Of a DNA stretch of 64,000 bases, positions 46,452 to 57,274 are shown one piece after another. The notes beneath the pieces are model-generated. The model searched no databases and was not told where the DNA came from. It saw nothing but the letters and a program-made list of their open reading frames with translations. The position numbers and the translations under genes were made by a program. Position 1 is the stretch's first letter, and each line of letters opens with the position of its first letter. The stretch is from assembly GCF_947179165.1 (NCBI RefSeq), contig NC_077243.1:55327001-55391000 (forward strand). Reading direction: 5' to 3'. The stretch comes from Solanum dulcamara. Its lineage: Eukaryota > Streptophyta > Magnoliopsida > Solanales > Solanaceae.

Positions 46452-47081
46452 AGTTCTCTATTGTAATTATTTTTATCCTTTCTTCATTTTCTTATTTAGT
46501 ATTGCATGAATTGTAGGTATAATTGATCATAGTAGGATTAAGGTTTTGTGCTAGAAATAAATACAATTTGGTCATTGCATTATCATGTTTTCAGATTCAT
46601 CATACTTGTTTCTCATGTTCATCCATTTTTTTCTCAAGCTCAGTACATTTCACGTACTAGCCGCATGCTTTTACCTATATTATTTTATAATATAGGTCAC
46701 GTCGCTTTTCATCGAGACCCTACTTAGTTTAGACTCCTATCAACTTTCACAATGTTGGTGAGTCCTCATGTTTCGAGGATGGTCATATTAGACTCTATTT
46801 AGACTCTTATTAAATTTTTCTTATGTTAGAGATAACTAGATACATGTTCTAGCATCTCGTCTATGATAGAGGCTTTCAAACATTAGATGATTCTATGTAT
46901 GTTGAGTTGTATATGTTTTTTCCATTATGTTATATTAGACTATGTTGCGACTTATCTTCCTCTTTCAAATTATTTGCTTATGTTGTTTATTCTAGTGTCA
47001 TGCTTATGTTAAGTGACTTGTTTAGGATCTCTAAGATCTTATTTTCCATGTCACATCTAGGTGATATATTGGGTTGTGACA
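46452..47081 (+). repeat. Athila-like LTR continuation and truncated B-like LTR end
   Basis: 46452 to about 46560 appears to resume the interrupted Athila-like LTR. From about 46600 the sequence resembles the last 500 bases of a family-B LTR: the CAGTACATTTCACGTACTAG element, a perfect hairpin (46673-46697), TTGGTGAGTCCTCATG and the end GGGTTGTGACA at 47081. The frame at 46895-47164 crosses the LTR end and is rejected as a gene. Confidence 0.5.
46673..46697. other. LTR hairpin copy, perfect 11-bp stem, second compensated version
   Basis: ACCTATATTAT, loop TTT, ATAATATAGGT. The fifth pair is T-A as in the B2 5' LTR. This copy is in a truncated and otherwise diverged LTR, which makes retention of the stem notable. 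Confidence 0.8.
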
Positions 47082-47488
47082 AAAGTGAACCAGTGACAAA
47101 CCAAAATAGTACTTGTATAACTGCATCAGAAGCCTCGACCTCTACTCTACCTAAGGATGTATAGTGGGTAATTCTGCCTTGTACAACGTACCTCCATGAA
47201 ATCCTATATGGCCTATTTGGGATCCCCCTTTGGCAACTTGGTAAACACCTTTCCCACTTTGTACATCTCCTCTAGCTGATGATTCAGGTGTCCTGTGAGG
47301 TTGAACCTAAGAACCCTATTATGGCCCATCACCCTGCCAGTGCCTATGATACTCTCTTAGAGAATGACCCAACTCTCAATTATTATAGCATAGATTACTC
47401 TTAATAGGCTTATGAGATGGTCCAAACGAACTAAAGTGTCCACCATCACCTTAGAACAAACAATGAGAACTCCGAGATATCTACTATT
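47082..47488 (+). other. Unidentified stretch after a B-like LTR
   Basis: About 400 bases with more balanced composition than the surroundings. One frame reads EPKNPIMAHHPASAYDTLLENDPTLNYYSIDYS (about 47305-47403), with stops around it. It might be the N-terminal part of a gag or another ORF of the element whose LTR ends at 47081, but I do not recognise it and no PBS follows the LTR. Confidence 0.3.
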
Positions 47489-49440
47489 GTCATGATCCAA
47501 GCTAGACCCTAGGTGAGACACAAAGATCAGAATCCCGAAAGACCCCAATCAAGCCTCTTAGTATATCATACATGAGCATAAATAAAGTAAGTAAATTAAT
47601 ACACTAAGACATAAATGCAGAAATAAAGTCACGAAAAAAGACAATAAGTCTCAAACTCAAATAAAAGACAACATAGACTCTATAACATCCATCATGCTTC
47701 TACTAATTAGATGGGGGCATAAAAAAAGATCCTAGATCACCCATCACAACATATGATTCATAAAAATGATAAAAAGATGAAAGTATTATCCTCGAATCAT
47801 GAAGACTCACCAATACTAGAAAATTAAATCTCAACACTAGCCATGAGTAGGAGGTGCGCAATGATCATCTGACCCTACATTATGATATAATGTAGGAAAA
47901 AGTATCTGTTAGAAAATAGAGTGCACTAAGTATGTGAGAATTATGCCTGAAAAATGAATATAGGACATAGTAAATATGAACATGGGAAGCATGACCACTA
48001 TCTTAAAACATGACTAAAACCATGAAAACCTTAAAATATCATGATTACATGGTCAATGCATCAAAAAATAATCATCATGAGAACTTTACACCTTTTTATA
48101 TACCTTGATATGGGATAGGACCTTTAACCAACAAATAAGACAATGCGAGCTATAACATGGAATATGATGTACTTCGACATCGAGAAGGGGGAGGCTACTT
48201 TTCCAAGGTAGACTCTGTGATGGTCCTTCCTGTATCATGATGCTATTTATGGATCCACTAGTTATGTCATATTGGCACTTTAAACCTACATGGTAAATGT
48301 AGTTAGGGACTAAAGTTTTCTACTAGGATTCCTTTGGGTGGCTACTATGGCTACCGGACTAAACCCCACCTTAAATTCCTCTCGATGCTTAGTCATTATC
48401 CCAATGGAATTTCATAAAAAAACATAGTCACTAAAATCATTAGGAAAGAGAATAATAGATATAAATCCTCATCATAGTAAAATCATAGGAATAGCTCATT
48501 AACATGATTGATACATAAAAATACATGAGTTGGTGCGAACTACCTTATCACCTCTTTAATATGATTGTGTGAGAACTACCTTATCACACCATAAACTTAT
48601 CACTTAAAATATCATTCATCATGTTTCATTAGTCAATCATAAACTTTGATAAGCATTAATAAAACCTTCATTGAAATCACTTAAAATTCATGAGCATAAT
48701 TCATTGAAAAACATACTTTAAACTAAAATATAGCATGGATTATTGAAATTCATCTTGAAATTATGTAATATGATGTGAATTATGAATAATTTGATCAATA
48801 ATTATAAGATATATCATAAGTGAGAAGATCCAATGAAAATTTATGAAATTAGGATTTTTAAAAGAAGAGTTCATAAGAGGTTCTTCAGAGAAACTTGGGA
48901 CTCCATGGGTGAAAGGGCCCATGGATGAATTCCCACACACCTTAGATCTTAGAAGCCCTAAATTACTCTTGACTTGAAGACTTGACTTGATTTTCTCTTT
49001 GAATTGCTTCGGGAAGAAGGGGTCTCTTGAGAGAAGACTTTAGAGAGAGGATTTTTTGTTTTGAGTGTTTGGGTGATAATGAGATGGTAAAAATGGCTTA
49101 GGGTAGTTAATAGGATAGAATAAATCCCAAAACCATTCACATTCATTAATGAGATCATAGGGAGAAGACTAAAACACCCCTAACTTAACTAATTTCGGTG
49201 CCTGCATAGAAGGGCCTTCATGGACTGTGTACCCCTTCATGGTCCATGAAAGGTCTTGTTAACCTGAAAGGTATTTCTAGTCAGAAGGCTCCACCCTCTA
49301 TGAGTCTCATAATGGCCTGTGAAAAGCTCTACGACCCGTAGAGGTGGTCATGGTGATGGACTTAAACTAGGGTGATTTGGTTAGAAGGGGTTTTCCTACA
49401 CGGAGACCACCACAGTCTGTGGTGGCCTCTATGGGTTGTG
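47489..49440 (-). repeat. B3 3' LTR, U3 edge deleted
   Basis: Starts TGTCATGATCCAAGCTAG and follows the B2 LTR to the U3 words near 49200-49440. Then the sequence jumps to internal DNA (TTTAAAACTCATTTCTTTAACATG), so the outer LTR edge (TCTTACA) and the PPT are gone, roughly 250 bases. A perfect hairpin is kept at 47874-47896, and a donor-like AAG|GTGTGT at 48943-48935 (minus). Confidence 0.85.
47874..47896. other. LTR hairpin copy, perfect 10-bp stem
   Basis: CCTACATTAT, loop GAT, ATAATGTAGG, identical in its stem to the B2 copy at 22932-22956. Confidence 0.85.
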
Positions 49441-50166
49441 AACATGTCTTTAAAACTCATTTCTTTAACATGAATCCAAATAAAAACACGAGAATGATTG
49501 AAACACATGGATTTGACTCAGTGGATCATGAAGAAACTCAATACCTCAACTAACAACGAAAGGAAAAAGGTGAGGATATCATGACATCATATCAGCTTTG
49601 GCTTCCCGTGTAACACCCTCAAGCTCTTGGTTCCTCCATAACACTTTAACTAAAGATATTTCCTTGTTTCTTAGCTTTCTAACTTTCCAGTCTAGGATCT
49701 CAACCAGTACCTGCTATGAAAGACTCTCTTTCACACCAATTTTTCCAAAGGCACAATGAAGCTAGGATCACCAACAATCTTTCTCAACAAAGATAATGGA
49801 ACACCGGATGCACCGATGCCAACTCAAAAGGCAAATCCAATTCATATTCCACCTTGCTAATCCACCTAAAATCTGATATAAACCTACATATCTAGGTCTA
49901 AGCTTCACTTTCTTTCCAAAATGCATCACACCCTTCATGAGTGAGATTTTTATGTAAATGCAATCATTAACCTCAAACTCAAGTTCCCTTCTTCTTACAT
50001 TTGAATAGGACTTTTATTGACTTTTGGTTGTTTTTAATCTTTCTCTAATCAATTTAACCTTGTCCATAGCCTTATGAACCAACTTGGGTCCTATCAAGGT
50101 AACTTTACCCACTTCGAACCAACTAATAGGAGATCTATGCCTCCTACCATATAAGGCCTCAAATGG
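49441..50166 (-). pseudogene. pol: B3 integrase tail, outer part
   Basis: On the minus strand FEALYGRRHRSPISWFEVGKVTLIGPKLVHKAMDKVKLIRERLKTTKSQ runs from 50163 to about 50014, then the frame breaks. The GPY and ILD..QV regions are discernible near 49950-49700 in other frames. The N-terminal 30 codons of the frame called here (to 50256) are B4 LTR and not protein of B3. Confidence 0.8.
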
Positions 50167-52321
50167 TGTCACGACCCAAGCGTAGGCCCTAAATATGACA
50201 CGGTGATCTAAACCATGAAGGGCTCCAACCAAGCCTCTTAACATGTCATCAAGCATACATAAGGTAAACTAAAGCGGAACATATCATAAGAAAGAGTCTA
50301 AAATCATGAATCATAAGGAAAGAGTAAACTTGACTACATAGACTCTACACCTTTTTGTCCAACGAATGCCTCTAATAAAAAAAAGAGCGGGAGCTAAGAT
50401 AAGTCCCTAGCTCACCCTCAACATGAATAAAATAAAAGTCTTTGAAAGAAAGAACCAAATCATAAATAGTCCTCGATAAATAAGGACTTACCAAAACTCT
50501 GTCGAATAGAAGCTCAACTACCCACATGTAGGAATATGATTCTCGACCCCTACATTATGAGACAATGTAGGCAACATAATATGCATTAGTATGCTTGAAT
50601 GTACCAAGTATGTAGAAACGTCAAGCAATATAAAATATGAGATAAAATGACCAAGTAATGTACATGATATAAAGACAATAAGTAAAGTCATAAGAAAATA
50701 TGATTTGATCAAAGCGTTAAGAGACATAATTGAGATCATAAAGGTACATAAAAAAGAGTATACATATGTGGGATAGATACATAACTGATAATAAGACCAT
50801 GCGATCTATAACATGGAATCTTGATATCTCCCCATACAACGGAAGAAAGGGGAATCTACTTGCAAAGTAGACTCTAACCCGCTAGGCGGGTTTCATGAAC
50901 AAGTGCTATATGTGAATCCACAAGCTAGGCTGTATCGGGAAACCTATGGTGGCATGTAGTTATGAGACAAAAAACTTTATATAAGGGCCCCGTAGGTCGA
51001 TCCCCTACCTCAAGCCTCATTAGGTGCTAAGTCAAATTCCACGGAAGACATGACATAGTAATCATACTTAACAGATATAATAAAATGTGTGCATAGGTTT
51101 AACCTTCCTAGAATAGCCCATTTTCATGTCATAATTGCAATGCGAGTAATATCCTTTCAACATTACAAATCATACTTGCATAATTCATGACATTAGGTTC
51201 CTAGGTCACCAATTAAGGATTCTAAGTCACCTTTCTTCATAACTTGTATGAAATTCATATCTTGAACATAATTGTAATTCATGATAATAATTCATACTTG
51301 AATTTAGAGTAAAACTCGTATACATAGTCAATTTGAGTGAAAACCATGAGAATACATTGAAATCATTGAACCTCATAATCATACTTCATGTAAATCATCA
51401 TTAAAAATAGTTTCATGCATGGGTATGCATAATTCAACTTGAAATCATGAATTTAATATAAAATCATGCTTATAATGATCATTAATGATAATTAAAAATG
51501 TAATTGAAATAGTCCAACACAATTCATCAAAACATGGGCTTAAATGTAATAAAATTTCAAGAGAATTTTGGGGAAAACCTTGGGACTCCATAGTAGAAAG
51601 AAACCCATGGATCGATCCCCATATACCTTGAATGAATTTGAACTTGAAATTGAAAAAGGAGACTTGTTCTCGAAGAAACCCTAGCCAAAATTTGAGGAGA
51701 TGAAGATCTCTTGAGGAACCTTGGGAGCGAAGTCTTGCTAGTGATCTTAGAGTTAATGAGGGAAAAGAATAGACTTAGGAGTATTTAGAACAATTACAAA
51801 ATGAATCTAGTCCCAAAAATGTCCACATACATTGATAAAACATAGAGGAAAGGACCAAACTACCCCTCATTAATCTGAATTGGAAGAACCTACTAAAGGT
51901 ACTCTACGAGTCATAGAACAGTGACGAGTCGTCAAGATGACTCATCCTGCAGGTCGTCAAAACTCTTATTTTTTGGGGCCTCAGAAGTTTTTGTACAAGT
52001 CATTTTGATGAGTTTCCAACTCCTCTATGACTCATCCTGTTCATTCGTAGAGTGGGTTCTAAGGGTGGGCATCTGTAGGGCATCATACCCTATAATATGA
52101 CTCATTTCTACTATTAATCATTTACTCTATGAGTCATCATTTGTCTCATCAACTTACCTTTCTACCTTGAATATTTCCAACCTTAACCCCACTTCTACAA
52201 GTCATCTTTATTGCTCATAATAGTCTCTACGAGTTATAGAATGACTTATAGACCTGGGGTCAGTCCAAATTCTCTTGAAATTTTTATTTCGTTCAACTTT
52301 TCAACTTTTTGGGATCTTACA
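50167..52321 (-). repeat. B4 3' LTR (2155 bp)
   Basis: TGTCACGACCCAAGCG to GGGATCTTACA. It belongs to a different U3 subtype: 51895-52260 is filled with TGACTCA/TGAGTCA and GACGAGTCGTC words in place of CACGG/CCGTG. The hairpin (50549-50571) has an 8-bp stem plus one inner pair. The donor-like AAG|GTATAT is at 51629-51621 (minus). The PPT next to it reads TTGCAAAGGGGGAGATAT on the minus strand. Confidence 0.92.
51895..52260. promoter_or_regulatory. U3 array of TGASTCA words (B4)
   Basis: Four exact TGACTCA/TGAGTCA heptamers (about 51941, 52028, 52098 and 52128) and many one-off variants, plus GACGAGTCGTC. TGASTCA is the GCN4/AP-1-type bZIP core; a regulatory role is inferred. The B4 5' LTR has four exact copies too, at other positions (57650-57985). 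Confidence 0.5.
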
Positions 52322-52565
52322 ATATCTCCCCCTTTGCAATATTCATCCTCGGATGAGATTAACTTAGCATAGAAAGGACACGAAATGAGGACTAGAAACC
52401 CAACATGAATGCAATGATGCATAGAAAAGCATAAACCATGAGATCCTCAATCTTAACATAAATCATAACTTTAAAACCAACTTCATGAACATGCATGCAT
52501 ATGAAAAACATATGAAAACTGAAACATAGGAGTTTAAATGACTTGAACATGAATAACTTATTACC

Positions 52566-53180
52566 TTAGGCTTGAGTGGAAGGAAAGATATATGGATAAC
52601 GCTTCATTATCTGCACTTCTGCTTCCCATGTAGCACTCTCTACTTGTAGATTTTTCCACAACACCTTGACGGACGCAAATTCTTTATTCCTTAATCTCTT
52701 CACTTGCAAGTCTAAGATTCCCACCGAAACCTCCTCATAAGTCAAGTTCTCTTTAACATTCATAATTTCAAATAGAACAATAGAGTTTGGATCACCCACA
52801 AACGTTCTCAACATTGACACATGAAATACCGGATGAACCATAGCCAATTCAAATGGCAAATCTAACTCATATGCCACTTTTCCAATACGCTTCAATATCC
52901 TATAAGGTCCTTCATATCTAGGACTCCATTTCCCTTTATTACCAAAATTCATTACACCCTTCATAGGTGAAACCTTCAAATACCCCCAATCATCTATATC
53001 AAATTCAACCTTTCTTCTTCTAGTGTCAGAATAGGACTTTTGACGACTTTGAGCAGTCTTCAATCTTTCTCTTCTGAGCCTTACCTTTTCTATTGCATAC
53101 ATTACCAAGTCAGTACCAATTAATTCCATCTCACCCACTTCAAACAATCCCATCGAGGATCTACACCTTCTCCCATACAA
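52566..53180 (-). pseudogene. pol: B4 integrase C-terminus with GPY/F and chromodomain-like tail
   Basis: An uninterrupted 204-codon stretch in the same frame as the parts upstream. It reads YGRRCRSSMGLFEVGE (residues 2-17), the RQKSY..DIDDW segment (46-65), SPMKGVMNFGNKGKW and GPYRI (91-95), VAYELDLP..VHPVFHVSML, then the tail ILDLQVKRLRNKEFASVKVL (155-174) and ATWEAE (183-188), ending PYIFPSTQA. The Met start is internal to pol and not a true start. This is the most complete tail in the window; group-II chromodomains of Del/Tekay have this form. Confidence 0.9.
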
Positions 53181-53633
53181 GGCTACAAAAGGAGCTATTT
53201 GGCTGCTAGAGTGATAACTATTGTTCTAGGCAAACTCAATCAATGGAAAATTATCATCCCAACTTCCTTTAAAATCAATAACACATGCCCTTAACATATC
53301 CTCCAAAGTTTGAATTATTCTTTCGACTTGTCTATTGGTTTGAGGATGGAAAGTGGTACTTAGCTTGACTTTCGTAACAAGACCTTTTTGAAATGACATC
53401 CAAAAATGTGAAGTGAATTGAGTACCTCTATCCAATATAATAGACAAGGGAACACCATAAAGCTTTAGTACTCACGAATACACAACTTAGCATAGTCTTC
53501 AGTACTATAAGAAGTCTTAACCGGTAGAAAATATGACAACTTAGTCATTTGGTCCACAACAACCCATATAGAATCATTTTTCCATCTAGTACGAAGTAAA
53601 CCCGACACACACAAAGTCTATATTTATGTCTTC
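53181..53633 (-). pseudogene. pol: B4 integrase catalytic core
   Basis: The open part (53447-53226) contains MSIILDRGTQFTSHFW with the second catalytic Asp (residue 6) and NRQVERIIQTLEDML with the Glu (residue 42), exactly 35 residues between them: the D,D35E spacing. A stop (about 53225) separates it from the tail. Between 53448 and 53633 the first Asp region and TKLSYFLPVKTSYS-like peptide are in broken frames. Confidence 0.9.
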
Positions 53634-54206
53634 TCACTTCCAAGTAGGAATTTCAATGTCTTGAGGCAAACCTCCCAATTTTTGATGCTCGACTTTCACT
53701 TGTTGACAATTTAGACACTTATCCACGAACTCCACTATGTCCTTCTTCATGCCATTCCTCCAATACACTCCCCTCAAATCATGATACATCTTGGTGGATC
53801 CCGGATGAATCGAATACTGAGAACTATGGGCATAATTCAATATCAATTCACTTAGTCCATCCACATTAGGGACACATAAATGACCTTGGTAGAGAAGTAC
53901 CCCATCTCCCCTTTGGGAGAAAGCCTCAATGGATTTTTCGACAACCGACTTCTTCAATTCAACCAAAATTAGATCATCATCTTGTTTGTCCTTTACATCT
54001 GCCACAAAAGATGATTCCATACCATTATGCACAAGAACACCTCCATCATTGGACTTAATCAAACGTACACCTAAATGTGCTAATCTATGAACATCCTTAG
54101 CCAACTCCTTCTTACCATGCTCAACATGAGCAAAACTATCTATGGTCAATCGACTAAGAGCACCGGCTACAAAATTTTCCTTACTTGAATGGTACAACAT
54201 ACTCAT
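53634..54206 (-). pseudogene. pol: B4 RNase H end and integrase zinc domain
   Basis: 190 open codons: SMLYHSSKENFVAGALSRL (end of RNase H and linker, residues 2-20), VHRLAHLGVRL, FSQRGDGVLLYQGHLCVPNV, then the integrase HHCC zinc site with H127, H134, C164 and C167 all present, and LPQDIEIPTWK. Same frame as the two downstream integrase segments, so only stops, not shifts, separate them. Confidence 0.92.
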
Positions 54207-55500
54207 GTCATATTCCTTTAGAAGTTTAATTTATCTCCTTTGCCTAAGGTTCAAGTCCCTTCTAAACACATACAACAAGCTTTTGTGGTTGGTAAACACA
54301 TCCATATGCACCCCATAAAGGTAATGGCGCCAAATTTTCAAAGCAAACACAACCACCGCAAGTTCAAGATCATGGGTTGGATAGTTTCATTCATGCACTT
54401 TAAGTTGCCTAGAGGCATATGCTATAACCTTACCATGGTGCTTCAAAACATAACCCAAACCAACACGTAAGGCATCACAATAAACAACAAACCCATCCAA
54501 ACCTTCAAGCAATGTCAAAATAGTAGCCAACATAAGGTGATCCTTCAATATTTGGAAACTCTTCTCACATTCATCTGACCATTAAAATTTTACCTTTTTT
54601 GGGTCAACTTAGTCAAAGGCAAAGCAATAGAGGAGAACCCTTCCACAAACCTTCTATATTATCCAACTAGGCCAAAAAAGATTCTAATACCTAAAGGAGA
54701 CAATGCTCTAGGCCAATCCTTTACTGCTTCCTTTTTTTTTAGATCGGCCTTAATCCCATCACCAGACACCACATGGCCAAAAAATACAACTTACCTTAGC
54801 TAAAATTTGCACTTTACTAAACTTGGCAAATAGTTCCTTGTCCCTTAACATCTACAATACAATTCTCAAGTGACCCATATGATCTTCCTCATTCCGAGAG
54901 TAAATCAATATGTCATCAATAAATACCACTACAAACATGTCCAAGTATGTCTTGAAAATACGATTCATCAAATCAATAAAGATACTGGGAGCATTAATCA
55001 ACCCAAATGACATAACTAAAAATTCAAAATGACCATACCTTATTCGAGATGTCGTCTTGGGAATATCACACTCTCTTGCCCTTAGTTGATGATAACTGGA
55101 ACAGAGATCAAGCTTTCAGAAGTAACTTACCCCTAGCAATTGGTCAAACAAATCATTTATCCTTAGAATTGGATACTTTTTCTTTACTATGACCTTATTC
55201 CATTATCGATAATCTATACACATTCGGAGTGACCTATCTTTCTTCCTAACAAACAACATGGGAGCAACCCGTGGTGAAATACTTGGACTTATAAAACCCT
55301 TATCCAATAAGACCTTCAATTGCTTTTTATACTCATTAAGTTCCACTAGAGCCATACGGTAAGGAGAAATAGAAATGGGTTGAGTATCAGAAAGGAGATC
55401 TATGCCAAAGTCAATTTCCCTTTAGGTAGGAACATCGGGCAAATCATGGGAAACTCATTAACTATAGCAACCGACTCAAAAGTAAGAGTTTCAGAATCAA
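54207..55500 (-). pseudogene. pol: B4 reverse transcriptase and RNase H
   Basis: [30 protein letters not shown] (about 55425-55345), [84 protein letters not shown], with the active site FIDD at 54923-54912. A shift near 54810 disrupts the thumb. RNase H: GLDGFVVYCDALRVGLGYVL (Asp of YCDA kept), [14 protein letters not shown], a stop, [41 protein letters not shown] (Asp of TDHKS is Asn). The stops include Gln/Trp-to-stop changes. Confidence 0.9.
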
Positions 55501-55549
55501 CATCCCTAACTCATACTAAATGACAAATGCACCCCTTGGAAGTTATTTT

Positions 55550-55912
55550 CTAGGACTTAAGACATGAGATAAATTGACCCTTAACCATCAAATCATTACC
55601 CTTCCATTCAAGAATAGGCTCATTAGGAAATTGGACTCTATGGGTCCTATAATTAATGAATGTATAAGAGACATGTAATAAATCCATACCAATAATAATG
55701 TCAAAATCGGTCATGTAAAGTTCAACAAGATTACAAGGGATAACTTTATGCAAGACCAACATGGGGCAATTTCTATAAACTATCTTAGCTAACACCGAAT
55801 CACCAACATGAGTATAAACCGAAAAAGGTTCTAAAAGGACTTTGGGGCACACATCAAATGTCATAGCAATGTAAGGAGTAACAAAAGACAAGTTAGCACC
55901 CAGATCAAGCAA
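55550..55912 (-). pseudogene. B4 aspartic protease
   Basis: 120 open codons: MLDLGANLSFVTPYIAMTFDVCPKVLLEPFSV..THVGDSVLAKIVYRNCPMLVLHKVIPCNLVELYMTDFDIIIGMDLLHVSYTFI. The catalytic motif is D-L-G. IIGMD is the conserved C-terminal protease motif, followed by the linker to RT (FPNEPILEWKGNDLMVKGQFISCLKS). The true frame begins further upstream, in a different frame from the zinc knuckle, so a shift lies between about 55912 and 55990. Confidence 0.88.
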
Positions 55913-55958
55913 TGCATAAACATCAAAGGGAAAGACCTATAACATACCCGTGGCCACA

Positions 55959-56940
55959 TCAAGGGATTTCTAACATCTTGTCTAGTATGAAGAACATAGA
56001 ATTGGTTATTGCATTGGCCATCCTTAGGTTGAGCTTGGGTACTTTGTTGCACTTGGCCTCCTTGAAGAGGACCTTCTCTTCCATTGTCAGCAATACTAGC
56101 ACACTCGGATTGCTTGTGACCCATCTTACCACAGCCATAGCAAGCACCCATTCCTATCAAACATCTTTCTCCATGACTCTTCCCATACTTTACATACTTG
56201 AGAAATGAAGGCTACTAGCATTCACACCTCTTTCTTGAACCTTAAGGTATGGCACCCTATCCTTATCAAACTTCTTTCCCGAACCTTGGCCTTATTGAGA
56301 ATAGCCATCTCCAGTATCGGTCCTAGCATTGGATGACCTACCTTCATATCAAGCCCTCTTAGAATCTCTCACTGTTTATATCTTTGAGTTTCTCTACCTC
56401 AATTTGTTCGGCAAAAATCATAAGTCGAGATATGTCCATTTCTTTGAAAGGAATAGTGGTACAACATTTCTTTGCAACCAAGTTAGATACCCCCGATATG
56501 AATTATCTCATTCGGGCATGTGGATCGATAACCAATGAAGGAGCATACTTGGATAGCTTGGTGAACTTGTGGGATTAGTCCTTCATACCCATTTTACCTT
56601 GTCAAAGAATAATGAACTCCGACACCTTGGCTTCCCTTATCTCAAGAGGGAAAAATCGATCAAAGAAAGCAAGTTTGAAGGCTTCCTAATCAATAGGTCA
56701 TTCATCCACCCTCTCGTACTTCCATTGAGTATACCACACTTGAGCAACACCCTTGAGTTGGTAGGCCGCCAACTCCGCCTTCTCCTCTGGAGTCACCCTC
56801 ATAATCCTCAATATCTTATATACCTCATCAATGAACTCTTGGGGATCCTCATCCACTTTTGAACCATGGAACTCAGGAGGGTTCATTCTTGAAAAGTCCC
56901 TTACCCTAGAAGCTGGAATAGGAGCATTAGGTGGAGCCAC
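55959..56940 (-). pseudogene. gag: B4 gag with intact CCHC knuckle
   Basis: The N-terminal part is open from 56940 to 56698: DFSRMNPPEFHGSKVDEDPQ, EFIDEVYKILRIMRVTPEEK and AELAAYQLKGVAQVWYTQWK. A stop follows, then FKLAFFDRFFPLEIREAKVSEF, KLSKYAPSLVIDPHARM and MDISRLMIFAEQIE in damaged frames. The zinc knuckle CYGCGKMGHKQSEC (56142-56101) is complete (CX2CX4HX4C). FYVLHTRQDVRNP then leads to the protease. The likely original start, 57050-57040, has ATT in place of ATG. Confidence 0.88.
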
Positions 56941-57259
56941 AACCCCCTGATTGACTATAACTTAAGCTAGCATAGTGATGGTGGTCCGGAACTCTTTATT
57001 TTTTCCTTGATCGGGAAGAGAGAAGTTAGCTTGAGGGACTTATCTTCTTGGAGGAATTTTCTCAAAATTGCAAATAACAATTATTAAGGAGAGAAAGTCT
57101 TAGAGCATACCCTATCGCACAACATATATCATAAAAGAAGTGAGAATTTTCTAAAATGCCTCATAGCCTCCTATTCATAGATGTGGCACACTTCACACCT
57201 ATGAATAATACTCTACTTGATGTGGCATGCTGGACATCCTAGAATATCTTAAACATTGT

Positions 57260-57271
57260 GCTTTGATACCA
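57260..57271 (-). promoter_or_regulatory. B4 primer-binding site (tRNA-iMet)
   Basis: The minus strand reads TGGTATCAAAGC, one G-to-A change from the iMet complement. It is fused almost directly to the middle of the LTR by a deletion. The leader 56941-57259 is non-coding, with an acceptor-like TGCAATTTTGAG near 57065. Confidence 0.88.
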
Positions 57272-57274
57272 ATT

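Noticed and set aside
52566..54206. B4 integrase as a domesticated host gene
   Set aside because: Although three long stretches share a frame, stops separate them, RT and gag are broken, and LTRs, PBS and TSD show an ordinary decayed element.
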